Assembly: GCF_000003815.2 (NCBI RefSeq)
Contig: NW_023365837.1
Span: forward strand, 92,145-156,144
Direction: 5' to 3'
Origin: Branchiostoma floridae
Taxonomy: Eukaryota; Chordata; Leptocardii; Amphioxiformes; Branchiostomatidae
Length of the DNA stretch: 64,000 nt
Shown: one piece after another, positions 41,701-52,431 of the stretch
How the letters are laid out: each line of letters begins with the position of its first letter
Position numbering within the stretch: the stretch's first letter is position 1
Program-made: the position numbers and the translations under genes
Notes under the pieces: generated by a model
Seen by the model: only the letters and a program-made list of their open reading frames with translations
The model's database searches: none
Told to the model about the DNA's origin: nothing

Positions 41701-44700
41701 TCAGTTCAATGGGTATACATCAATGTTTCTTTTCTTCTAAAATGTGACTGACTGTCTTATGATGGAATGATTTGAAAGATATTGTCTTTGTTTCAAAACA
41801 TAATTTCATCAGGTTGGTATAGAGTACAGTGGAAGCCGCTTAATTGCACAGCCTATTTCTCAGTCAATTTGGTGCAATTATTCGGCTGGTGCAATAATGC
41901 GAAGGTATCCAGCAGGACCGCACCGGTTTGGGATTCAGGGATTCCGTGCAGTTAACAAAAGTGTGCGTTAATCCGATGTGCAATTAACTGGCTTCCACTG
42001 TATAGGATATAGGAGAAGCCCTGAGGAAGATGTCTGAACGACATCGAAACGGAAGCAATGTGAGTATAGAATTTGAGCTAATAAGTGCAGTACTTACTGT
42101 TTGGCACTGGCCTTTCCCTGGGACTGCTGAGATCTGAAGTGGTCGCTGGAATCCCCACTGGAGCCGCTGGAGTCATCGTGCGAGGCAGCAGCTTCCATGG
42201 GTCTGGCCGAGTCATCATCATCACTGTCACTATCAAGACTGTCCAAGTCATCCATCCCCTCTAGACCAACCCTGGAAGCATAGGGGGTTCTGTTAGCATC
42301 CATACTTGATGTGATATACACAAAATACTAGAAGCATTTTGAATACTAGAATACAAGGGCGCATATAGATGAGTCCTGCATTTACCCTTTTTTGGTTTAG
42401 ATAAAGCTTGCAGCCCAAAAAAGTTTTTAAGGAGGGTTTGATTCTTTGATAGCCAGGTTACACAGTAAAGAAAGTAGAATACAACTTTTTCCCCGCAAAC
42501 ATGAAAAATGTTGATGTGACCCTCTGACAAAAAAATCCTTTGAATTACATGTGGTGTAAAAAGAATGAAGTGACCTTGTGGGTATTTATAACCATGTAAT
42601 ACCATTACTTTTTACTCTACATTTTCAAAATCTCATCACCCTTCCGCACCATTCCCACAAAGGTCACTTCGCTACCTCGGCATTACCATTACCATTGCCA
42701 TTACTACTACTACAACTACAACTACTGCCATTACCATAATTTTACACTTAGGGACCGTACGGCATTTAGCGAGGGGGGAGGGCCGGTCGCCAGGGGGGGG
42801 AGGGCCAAGCAAAAAAATATTTTGCCAGGGGGAGGGCCTAGCAATTTTTTTTTTACTTGGGGGGAGGGCCAAGCAAAAAAAAATAGCTTGGTCTGCCAGC
42901 AAAATATGTCCCTTAAAATCCAAGAAACGGCGTTTCAGAGGGTCAAGATTTCAAAATTTTTCTGGACCTCTGCAAGGGATCGCCCGAGGTTGGCGCTCGG
43001 GATACAGTGAAAATGCGAAAGGGAGGGGGCGGGGCTTATGCATGACGCCCTCGAAAACCTTCTTCACGCACAGAAATGTTATTAAACTCTAGATTAGTCT
43101 GCCAGCAAAATTTACCCGTCTTATTGCCCTCAAAATGTAAGAAATGTCGTTTCAGAGCTCGAGGGTAAATATTTGCAAATTTCCCTGGATCCCTTTTGAC
43201 GTGACCGGCCTCGCGCCTTTGATGACCGACATCGTGATAATGTGTTTGGGGGGGATTTAATTTTGTATTTCTAAATTGAAATGCTATTAAAGTTAGCTTT
43301 GTTTGTCAGCAAAATATCTCCTCAAACTGAAGGAAATAGCTTTTAAGAGGGTCAAGATTTCAAAATTCTCCCGGACCTACCTTGCGATTCTTCGTGCCTT
43401 TGGCGCCGAACATGGTGTTCGGAACGTCGTTCTCAAAAACTTGAAACCCTCGTATTTTTTTTTTGAAATGTCATCTAACCAGCAAATTTTCCCATAAAAA
43501 AGCAATGCAGGAAATCGTGGCAAAAAAAGCGTGGCATTTCTAAAAGATCTCCTGCAAGTCTGCGGTCTCACGCCCGCCGGCGGCTAGAGAGAGGCGACCG
43601 GTCTTACCCCGCCGTGGGAAAATCAGTGTCACGCGTCGGCGCCCCCCTCCCCACTACAGTTTTGGAAGTCGAATGATCTCGAATCGTGCTTGTTTTGGTT
43701 TTCATTTTTTCCCCCCGATTTCCGTAAGTTATTACCACCACAGAACCAAGAAAAAGTCCAAAATATATGTAAATTGAAAATAGTTTTCGTCAAGCCGCTC
43801 AGGCCCGCGAGCTTGCAATACGTAAATTTAGGGAGCGGGGCGCGCGCCGCTTCGTGGCGCAAATCTACTAGAAATCCAGGTACAAATGCTTTTTAGGTGT
43901 TGTTTTAATATCAAAACAATGAAATAGCTTCTATAAAGCAAATATTTATGCCTCTATGAAGCAGATATTTATCCCTCTATTTAGCAGATATTTTGAGCCA
44001 TTCTGTTTTCCTTTTTTTACTAGGGGTGGGAGATCTGCTTCTCGATGAAAATCATGAAAAAGTATGACGTAAAGCACATTTCCAAATGCGGGAGCGCAGT
44101 GTTTTATTGGCGTCTTGAATATTTTTTTCAAAGTTGATAGGAGGGGGGAGGGCCAAGCAAAAATATTTTGTCTTGGGGGGAGGGCCTAGCAAAAAATAAT
44201 TTACCTGGGGGGAGGGCCATGCAAAAAGTTTTTGACCCGACCCTCTGGCGACCGGCCCTCCCCCCTCACTAAACGCCGTACGGTCCCTTAGGCCACAGCA
44301 AGTAAATTTTATGGATGACATCAGCACGCGCATTTATTTTCACCTGGTTTCAGAAAAAAATCCTCTTCGGGGATGGTCAGGTTGACCAAAATAGGCAAAC
44401 ACGCTGTGTTGTAGCCTAATAATCATACTTGTAGAACTGACAATAGGGAGGTAGCCATGACTATAGTCAGAAGTGAAACTTGTTGGGTCCTTGGGTAAAA
44501 GTGCCACCAATATGGAAGCCATGAATGTAGTTGCCAGCTTGGCAAGTGATACAGGTGTACCACACTAGTATCACTTTTACTACACTAGTTCACTTCTTTA
44601 ATGCTTTAAGGAATGAATGCCTTGTCAGTTGTAATGCCATGTTTTGTCACTTCAAATTGTGTAATTATACTACCTTCATGGTGTCTATTTTGAAAATGTA

Positions 44701-47700
44701 GCTACAGTGAAACCTGTCTATAGGGGTCACTCAAGGGACTGACCAAATTTGGCCCCTATGGGCAGGTGGCCCCTATAGGCAGTATAGCCAAAAAGGTACA
44801 TTTCACCACAAGCAATAAGTGACAGGGCATTCAGCTTCCACTGAGATACTGAGTATTTATTGACATATTATTAAGGTTATACATTTAAACTAAATATGAG
44901 TTTAAAACAAACAGTTTAATCAAATAGATTTGTATTAACTACTACTGCTCCCTTATTTCTGTATAGTCAAAATGTCATTAGCTATTAACAGAGAAGACAG
45001 TGTACTATTATTAGACATTAACACTAATCTGAGTCCGACCGACACCTGCTCCGAAATCAGCCGCTAGTTGACGGGGGGACTTGCCGTTCTCGGAACGCCG
45101 AATGCATGACCAACGTCAATGCGTGTCCCTCGGGAGTCGAAGCCTTCGACATCGTATTTCTGAGTCAAAACTGACAGACATTTGCTTGGTTCTCTTGTCT
45201 TTTATACAGTTAGAATTGTCTGAACACGAAGTCAGCGCCGCCATTTTCCTTTGTTCCTCGATCTGACTTTTCTGGGTAGCTTGGGTCACAGCGCGCGTCT
45301 TCGGCAACTTTGCCAATCGAATAGACAAATCGTGTAAATTCCGCTAGTTGCCGGCAAAAATTAGACGTTCAATCACTGCTGATCACAAGTTCATAATCAT
45401 TTCTAAACATCAAAACGCCACAAAAACTTTCACTTGTTCAGGAAGGCTCGGCTTGACTTGTCTGCATGCGCCATTATGCCAAGGTGGTCACGTCGAAATA
45501 AAACTGTCTCTACGTAGGCTTATTTCTTTGACAAAAATCCAACTTCGTCTAGTTCTTACATAAATAACGTCGATTTAATTGATTCTTATCGTTTTTATAC
45601 CATAATCACCGTATTTTGTGCTATAAATCAGAATTCTTGTTGCCACATTTTACCTTGGCAAAAATGGAGTCGTCCACTGACCCCAATTGACCTTGTTTAT
45701 CTGCTGAGGCGGCGCCATCTTGGAAAATTTACGCAAATACAATTCCGATATTTTTGGCCCGCGGAATACGAAAATTAGACCAGCGTACATGGATTTCAAG
45801 AGCCTATAACATCAGATACATGAACGGACGGTCTACTTGTAAAATCTGTCCATATATTCTTTCAGTCTGCACAGAAATGACGATGTAGAGAAGGGTAGAG
45901 TGCAAAGACTGAAAGAGTCCGAGACGAGAAAAACGCCAACAACACGTTGGTGGAAAAACTTCGCATAAAATCACATAATTTTGTAAAATGTTTCTTTATT
46001 CAATGTTTCCTTCGTAAATCGTCCAAGTTGAGCCTACATTTTGCTGATGTAGTGCAGAAATTGAAAAAAAGTGAACCCCGCGTGGGTTTTAGCGCGGCGT
46101 AACGCGGCCGGCCAGTCGCGCCGGTGACCGCTATCGGCAGTGTTGGCATAGCGGCCGGACTGAAAATCGGCTGGCCGCGACCGCATTCGACAGGTGACCG
46201 CTATAGACTATTTCTTAATGCTTAGGTCAATGGGAAAAATCCAAGGGACCGGCAAAAAGTGACCGCAATGGCCAGGTGGCCCCTATACTCAGGTGACCCC
46301 TAAGGCAGGTTTCACTGTATCTTGTTTTTTACCAATCTTGTTATTTTTCCACTCTGCATAGGATGTCATCCGTAAAATTTACTTGCTGTGGCCTAAAATA
46401 AAACCGTGGCTAGATCCCTGTACAGTCACTACAATACCAGCATAAGAACATACCAAGTGCAGAGCTTCTTTGTACCAGAGCTGGCCGGGCCTGCCTTCCT
46501 CTTCTGGGAACCTCCACTGGCAGCTGCTGCACCACTGCCAGATGGGCCGGCTTGCTCAAGTCCTGGGGAAATACAGAAAGTCAATTGAACTGGAAGTCAG
46601 CATTTCCGCCAGAGGGCCGTCCACTCGTCAAATGATGGCTTGGATGCAAACAGAGGCGGCCCTCATAAAAAAATTGCGACCCACATTGCCAAGAAATCGG
46701 TACACGGAAAGCCGCACACTGTTTTGCTATTGTTATGATTGTTGACAATGTGTGTCGGCGCCCTTTCGCATATGAGAATCTCATTAAAAAAACAGATTTT
46801 CACGGTCTCAGTTCAGCAAATGTGCCCTGACGCTATGACACAGACATTTCAAAAACCTGGTGGTACTCTTAACATATCGGTCGACCTCGCTATAACACTA
46901 CAAAGTAAATGTTGTTATTGGGAGAAAATAAGATGTGGTAGTTGAATGGAATAACGATGTGAGCTAGAGGAAAAACACATAGTGCTATGATGAAAGGTCC
47001 TCAATTGATTGACAAGCTGCCATGAAGGTAGAGAGACAGGGATGCACCGTTTTGCCTGTGAAAGTTAAGCTAGCTTTGATGTCAAATAATAGCCAACGGC
47101 TGTACAAATTCTCCTTTGAATGTAAACTAATAGTTGGAGTCTTTTGGGCCAAAGATGAGGGCAACATTCCATATAAGGGCAGATGTTGGATTTGTACATT
47201 GAATATAATGCCAGGAGTGGTTACTAACTCAGAGAAGCAAGCCAACTTTCGTAGACTTAGATATAGCTTCTCGAGGGTTTCTTTGACACTGAGAGGGCAC
47301 ACTTTCAAGTCTACTAGCGAACATCTCTTCCAGAGAATTATCCTGAAGCAAAATAACTGTGTATGGGATTTCTGAGAGGAAAGCCCTTGAGGAAAGCCCT
47401 TCAGCTACAAGACAACCAATGTTAATTGTTTCTTCATCCTCTGTAATTTTGGTAGATTTAGTAATAAACTTACAAGCACATTAAAGGGGAAGGACTAGCA
47501 AGCAAGGAAACTTGCTGACCTATGTGCCATTATACAAGGGTCGCAACAACAACAAAGATACATATAGAATTCAACACGATGTATTCCGTATCATCCGAGG
47601 TATCAGCCCGACCGTGGGTCGGATAGCCCTCCTCGGGAGGGCTGGGACCGAGGGTGATGCGGAATACACTGTGTTGCATTATATTTATGTCATAACCACC

Positions 47701-50700
47701 TGAGAAAACGCATATTTCGATGCGAAATGCACCAGAAGTTGAGAAAATGTTCAGGAATTCTAACACCCGAATCAGGTATTCGAATGTTCAACCGTGCCGT
47801 ATTCGGCCTGTTCGAAATAGTTTGATTTACTAGAAGGAAGCCTGTGTGATACAACTTTCGAACCTGTGTGATACGGAAAGTTATCACATGGTCCAAAACA
47901 CCCTTATCGAACGTTTTCATGTCACAGGTATGACATAAAGTACAATACATATGGCCTGTGGCTGTATCTTCTATACCTTTCTGAAGAGAGTCGGACATTC
48001 CCTCTGTGATCTGTCTCTTCTGTCGCTCGTACTCTGGATCGTTGAAGAAGTGCTTGTTCCTGCCGAGTCGCTCCTCACGTTTGCGTCTCTTCTCTTCCTC
48101 CCGTTCTCTCTCCCGCTCTGCCTTCTTACCCAGCCATTCCTGGAGTCTGCAGTGGATAAGAATTTTGGGGTTAGGGATTTTTCTTGTTGGACCTGTTGAA
48201 AAAGTGAATGCAAAAGATTTGGGACCAATTAGAAAAGGAATATATATACCGGCAGCCGTTCATACACATTTTTGGGGCTTACTGGTCCAAGAAAGTAAAT
48301 GAGAATGAAGTTGCCCATTTATAAGTTTCCACAGACAATCAGGTCCAGGATTAAGTCCGGACCTGGACCTGATTCCCTGGACCTGAACCAAAGCTTATCC
48401 TGAATTGACTGTGATGATGATGATGATGACTTATCTGTATTTGGGGTGACTTCAAGTTTACAAATGCGTCAATTTGACTGTCAAAACTTCTTAAATGGGG
48501 ACCGATAAACTCAAGTGGTCACTATACACAGGATTGTCATTGCTCGCATCAGTTGGAAAAATCATCCAAGAGACCACCAAAAAGTGGTCACATAGTTGCC
48601 AATGACGCGCTCTTGTAGAGATTGACACTTGTATAGGACTGAAGGTATTTACCGTTTATAGGGTTGGCAAATGTTTCCAAAACAAGGATGCAAATTGATG
48701 TCCACCACTGACAAGGGATTTAGCACTGTAAATGTATATAAGTTTGCGGGGATTTAATTTTACGGCAGCAAGAAAAAGGACTTCAAAGTTTTAAATTTGC
48801 GGTAACACCATGCTCTGTAGTCTCTTACTGCCATGGAAAAAAGTTTGCGGTGGTTTTAAGTTCGCAGTGAAGCGGCCACCACGAAAACCGCGAACATTAA
48901 TCCACCGCAAAAGTTTCTGCATTTACAGTACTGAGAGGAGATACTGAGTTCAGAACCAACCTTTTCTCATCGTTGACGTCCCTCATCCTCCTCCCACTGA
49001 GATCCCTGCAGGCCTCGTGGTTGGTGGTTTTCTCAATCTGTGCTCCGATGGCTCGCAGCATGGACCCAAAACCTGTGCGTTGAAGACAGACCAACAGTTA
49101 GACCTGTCCTTGGACTTATGAACGACTTACCATGGGCCATAGTCCTCTTTTCACCCACAGTAAGTCCACTGGTCTGAAAATGGACTTACTCAGGGAGGAC
49201 TGAAGATGTTAGGGCCTTACTCTGGATACTAACTTGCACCCAAACTAACACCAACAGTTCTCAAACATGGCAAAATCAAACAATCGTTCGCTTGCATCAT
49301 ATAAAATGGGGTGGACTTAAATGAGAGTAACTTCCTCTCTGACACTAGTTAGTCCACGTTCAGTCTAAATTCATACTCTTTTACTATTTTAGGTCCAAGG
49401 TTTATGTTACAATACACTGAAACAAGACTTCATGAAAGTACTAAACCAGTATTTCAATATTCTTCTCTGCCAGGAAGTCTTCTTTATAATCATTAAAAAC
49501 AGGTTTATCTAGCTTACACTAAGAGAAAAGCTTCCTGTATGAATGGAACCTTTATTTATTCAAATTGCAACAAGGGCAATACAATGTAGACACATAGGCA
49601 GCAGGCTGATATCGTGACCACATGCATACATATACAATACAAACCTCATGATCATCATTGACCAGTTTTCTCCTCTATCCATCCACAGGGCCCAAAAAAT
49701 CAAACCCGTGTGTCATGCAAACTACACTGGTGTGAACTGAACAAATTTTCACAAAAATATGAAATTTTAAAGCCTATCTAATAAAGTCTCCAATTTAGGC
49801 TAAGGTTTCACGGGAAAAGCGGATTTTAAAGGATTTTATTTTTAGGTAGCACCATCTGCTCTGAACCAACTGTCAGAAAACACTTGCTATATTCTGTATT
49901 CTTTTTACTGAAATTGTTTCAACTTTCAACAATACTTGGTATATGATATCCATACCTCCTTTGCCTCCAACCAGCCGAGGCCAGACCCTGTACACCCCTC
50001 CCGGCTGAATGGTATCCTCCTGCTGCACAATCTTGCCATGGTGTGTCACCACAAGGTCTTCAGTAGAAACTCCCTGTTTGAAAATTACAAAATTGAAAAG
50101 AAATTCAGAAATTGCACATCAACATCAAGTTCATTTATTAATTACTGGCATATGTAATTGTCGAAATACAGACCATATCCACCCCAGGGGTGCCTAAGCA
50201 TTTCCACGAACCTTATGAAATCCGTACTAACCTCATGTGATACACACAAATCCTTATGCAAAAACACACAAATCACTATGCGACACATGAATCACTATAT
50301 GCAAAAATGCACAAACCTTTTGTGATATGCACAAATCGCTATGTGACATGCATGAACAGGGCTCGAAATACCACCTGCATCTGCAGGTTAGTGCAGGTAA
50401 AATTAGAGCTGTGCAGGTATTTCTGGTGTCTACCTGCGCCTAACCTGCACTGGTTCATGTACTGGGTTTTATACATAAATGTCTTATGGTGCAGGTGTAT
50501 ATGGATTGTTATTAGCTGCATTGACTGTTACCACCTATAAAGTATAAAAGAAAAAATAGCAATGGTTCCTGAGCAATTTTAGTATGATCCATACTTCCTA
50601 AATTCAGAGTGGTGCAGGCATAATTTGTCTGGTGCAGGTAATTTTCAATGTTACCTCCACCAGTGCAGGTATGCAGAAAAAAGTATTTCGAGCCCTGATG

Positions 50701-51933
50701 AACCTTATTCAAACCGGCCAATTACTGCCAGGGTTAGCCTGGATACCATAACCCAACCTCAAATATCTTTGCACGATAGATACTTGAGATCGGGCTGGGG
50801 TTTGGTAACCAGGTGTAACAGTGGTGTTCAAGGACTGCTAAACCGAAGATGCCTAACGGCTTAAGCCTTTTGGCCGAACGGTTTGCACGTTCGATTTGTG
50901 ATCCGGCTGCCCGGGTTCGGCGCGGGTTCGAATCCCGGGAGCCGGGGTGTTGTTTCTTTCTGTTCTTACTCGCCCCTCTCAATTTCTACAATGGGGCACC
51001 GACTGACTAAATCTCTTCATACAATCTCTAAGGTTAACTAGCATGACAATAGGTTGTATAACTCTGCCCATCACAGGTAAGCTGGTTGGATGCTGTCGGC
51101 ATCCAGCCAATCAGGGATTACCAAATATGCTAATGTAAGCTCCTCCTCATATGGTCTAGACAGTCATTACCTAATTATCTCATATGTCAAAGGTCATGGC
51201 CGTTACACAGGCTATGCCAGGGTCTAAGTGCATATCACATAAGATTTGTACGATTTTCATAACGTTCCAGCAAATGTTTGGCACCGCTGTACTCAGCTAT
51301 TTGTTCCTTTTAATTACCTAAAGAAAGATTCTGGGAGAGTCTAAAGGTACATGTATTGTTTTGGCAGTGTATGTTTATGTTTCCAGACATCTGTGGTCAG
51401 CACAACTTAAGAACAACTGGATGGATTTTGACCATTTAGCATGAGGGAGGGTCTGCATGAGGGGAATCCTGGAAATGATTTTATTAATTAATTATGGTAA
51501 ATTTAGTAGAGCTGGCAATGCTAAACAGTGAATTCAAGTCAAGAAGGCTTGTTTCCGAAAGGTTTCCTACTACATCCAAATTCTCGCCAAGACTATGACA
51601 CGTTTCGTATACTGGACAACTTACTTGTCTTGGCTGGGTCTGTTGTTGGGTCCGTTTGATTTTAGCACATTTGTTTGGGGCTAAGGTTATAAGTCTCTAC
51701 ATCTGATAAGGAATGCGTCTCATACCAATTACCAAGAACTCTAACAAAGGTAACATCGTTGCCCCCCACCCCCACCCCCAGCCCCTCCCATGCCATAGTA
51801 GAGAAAAATTCACGTCTCGAACTTCTCTTACCTCATTTGCACAGAGAAACCGTTTCAGAGTCGATCCTGTCGATGTACGGTCGATCGTTATACAGGAGAA
51901 CCTTCCGTGAAGCGACGAGACGAAAATATCCAT
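38788..51933 (-). CDS. SDE2: SDE2, replication-stress/splicing regulator, eight exons
   Basis: Minus-strand exons: 51832-51933, 49956-50073, 48961-49072, 47977-48146, 46454-46562, 42098-42271, 41143-41416 and 38788-39012. They total 1284 nt (427 aa) and phases close exactly; human SDE2 is of similar size. Residues 1-71 form the ubiquitin-like domain ending in the GG~KGG cleavage motif (GGK at 70-72). Directly after come [16 protein letters not shown] and ACRDLSGRR, the family signature. Then comes a long basic-acidic helix ([14 protein letters not shown]), a KRK patch, a Ser/Asp-rich middle, and a C-terminal SAP domain with [20 protein letters not shown]. In other organisms the Ubl is cleaved off. 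The released part acts in pre-mRNA splicing in fission yeast, and in replication-stress signalling linked to PCNA in human cells. Introns are loaded with TIR elements. The start codon is 498 bp from the divergent CCDC175-like gene. Confidence 0.93.
39052..39434. mobile_element. Harbinger-like MITE GGCCACACCAAT, copy B
   Basis: 'ggccacaccaatttaattt' / 'gaattggtgtggcc' ends; left flank TAA, right flank AAA. It starts 40 bp upstream of the last SDE2 exon, within intron 7. Confidence 0.7.
39652..39910 (+). mobile_element. SINE-like repeat, copy 2
   Basis: 'cccagaggtcctgggtactg', 'cgtggaaaaggctcttta' and 'gtgtgagtggttcaa' follow the same order as 3959-4185. Confidence 0.4.
39937..40953. mobile_element. 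TIR element of 1.0 kb (GCCAAACTGGTCTGGAATGC)
   Basis: The left end is 'gccaaactggtctggaatgc' then 'cgctttaaggcc'. The right end is the same sequence inverted ('ggccttaaagcg' then 'gcattccagaccagtttggc'), a TIR of about 32 bp. No transposase frame was seen. In SDE2 intron 7. Confidence 0.7.
41827..42000. mobile_element. TA-flanked MITE (CAGTGGAAGCCGCTTAATTG)
   Basis: Left CAGTGGAAGCCGCTTAATTG and right 'caattaactggcttccactg'; TA at both sides. It ends 98 bp before SDE2 exon 6 (42098). Confidence 0.8.
42751..44287. mobile_element. Harbinger-like non-autonomous element, 1.5 kb, TTA TSD
   Basis: The TIR begins GGGACCGTACGGC at the left and its complement closes at 44287; TTA on both sides. Subterminal 'ggggggagggccaagcaaa' repeats occur in both arms. 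The middle holds about four degenerate units of some 190 bp that start 'ccagcaaaat'. No transposase was seen. Confidence 0.7.
44705..46317. mobile_element. TA-flanked TIR element, 1.6 kb (CAGTGAAACCTGTCTATAGG)
   Basis: Left CAGTGAAACCTGTCTATAGG, right 'ccctaaggcaggtttcactg', TA on both sides. Subterminal 'ggcccctat' repeats. The interior is unique and GC-richer in places; no long frame. In SDE2 intron 5. Confidence 0.7.
46690..46850. mobile_element. Fragment of the GGGCTCTAGCC hAT-like family
   Basis: 'tgttttgctattgttatga' and 'gacaatgtgtgtcggcg' match the interior of 62584-62909 almost exactly. TIRs are lost. Confidence 0.55.
47555..47770 (+). repeat. Interspersed repeat 'acaacacgatgt...gtgttg', uninterrupted copy
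   Basis: 'caacacgatgtattccg' and 'gcggaatacactgtgttgc' are inverted ends of a palindromic core. It is followed by 'gagaaaacgcatatttcgat'. The paralogue at 62405-63010 carries an insertion. Confidence 0.55.
48725..48930. mobile_element. MITE, ACTGTAAATG TIR
   Basis: Left 'actgtaaatgtatataagtt' and right 'aactttt.gcatttacagt'-type complement ('aagtttctgcatttacagt'). 'tttgcggtggtttt' / 'aaaaccgcgaac' inside. It ends 31 bp before SDE2 exon 3. Confidence 0.6.
50357..50697 (+). mobile_element. MITE, 'tgcaggta' subfamily, complete, 5-bp flank repeat
   Basis: Left CAGGGCTCGAAATACC and right GTATTTCGAGCCCTG. ATGAA precedes and follows (50352-50356, 50698-50702). Confidence 0.75.
50866..50946 (+). 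other. tRNA-like sequence (SINE head or tRNA pseudogene)
   Basis: TGGCCGAACGG fits an A box and GGGTTCGAATCC fits a B box, with a possible acceptor pairing. The anticodon stem does not pair well, so a functional tRNA is unlikely. Confidence 0.45.
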
Positions 51934-52431
51934 AGTTTGTCAATAGACAGACAACTAGAAACGGCCAAATAGTTCACTAGAAAATGGAAAGTGACGCAGA
52001 ACGAAACGACTGCGTACCGGAAACACTACGAGGTGGGCATCTCTATTTCCGGTTTAGTGAAGAATATTACACTATATCAAATGGGTGTTTATTTTATGTA
52101 AAAATAGTCTTAAAACATAAGAACATTACAAAGTGATATTATTTTTCTGATTTAAAACATCAATTTATCATGCATTATTTGTATGATTAGGATATTAACA
52201 ACTTACGTCAATAGTAAATATATTAAAACTATCTAAGTTCTACCTATCAATATTCGTAATAGAATCTTCCCTTCCCTGTATGCTTTTCGGTTTTGTGTAC
52301 TGTGACCTAGCTACCAACCCGGACATCTCTACGCTCTCTGCAATATTTTGATATCTTGAGATATTTTGAACTCTTCGTCGGTATTGGCAAAATTTTACAC
52401 ATTTCATTGTCGTCCGGGAGCCTTGTCAATC
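51934..52431. promoter_or_regulatory. Divergent promoter of SDE2 and the CCDC175-like gene
   Basis: The two start codons face away from each other with 498 bp between. Several ETS-like CCGGAA/TTCCGG sites occur (near 52016-52050), plus 'gtgacgcag'. No clear TATA box is placed near either start. The transcript starts are not known. Confidence 0.55.

Larger units (their letters stand above)
50187..51290. mobile_element. 'cacaaatcactatg' palindromic element split by nested insertions
   Basis: A left half (50187-50350) and a right half (about 51220-51290) resemble the element at 7308-7724. Between them lie the 50357-50697 MITE and a tRNA-like segment. Confidence 0.5.

Noticed and set aside
44705-46317. 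Transposase gene inside the 1.6-kb TA-flanked element
   Set aside because: Only short frames without transposase motifs were seen.
50866-50946. Functional tRNA gene
   Set aside because: A and B boxes are present, but the anticodon stem pairs poorly and the segment sits in nested mobile DNA. Recorded only as tRNA-like.
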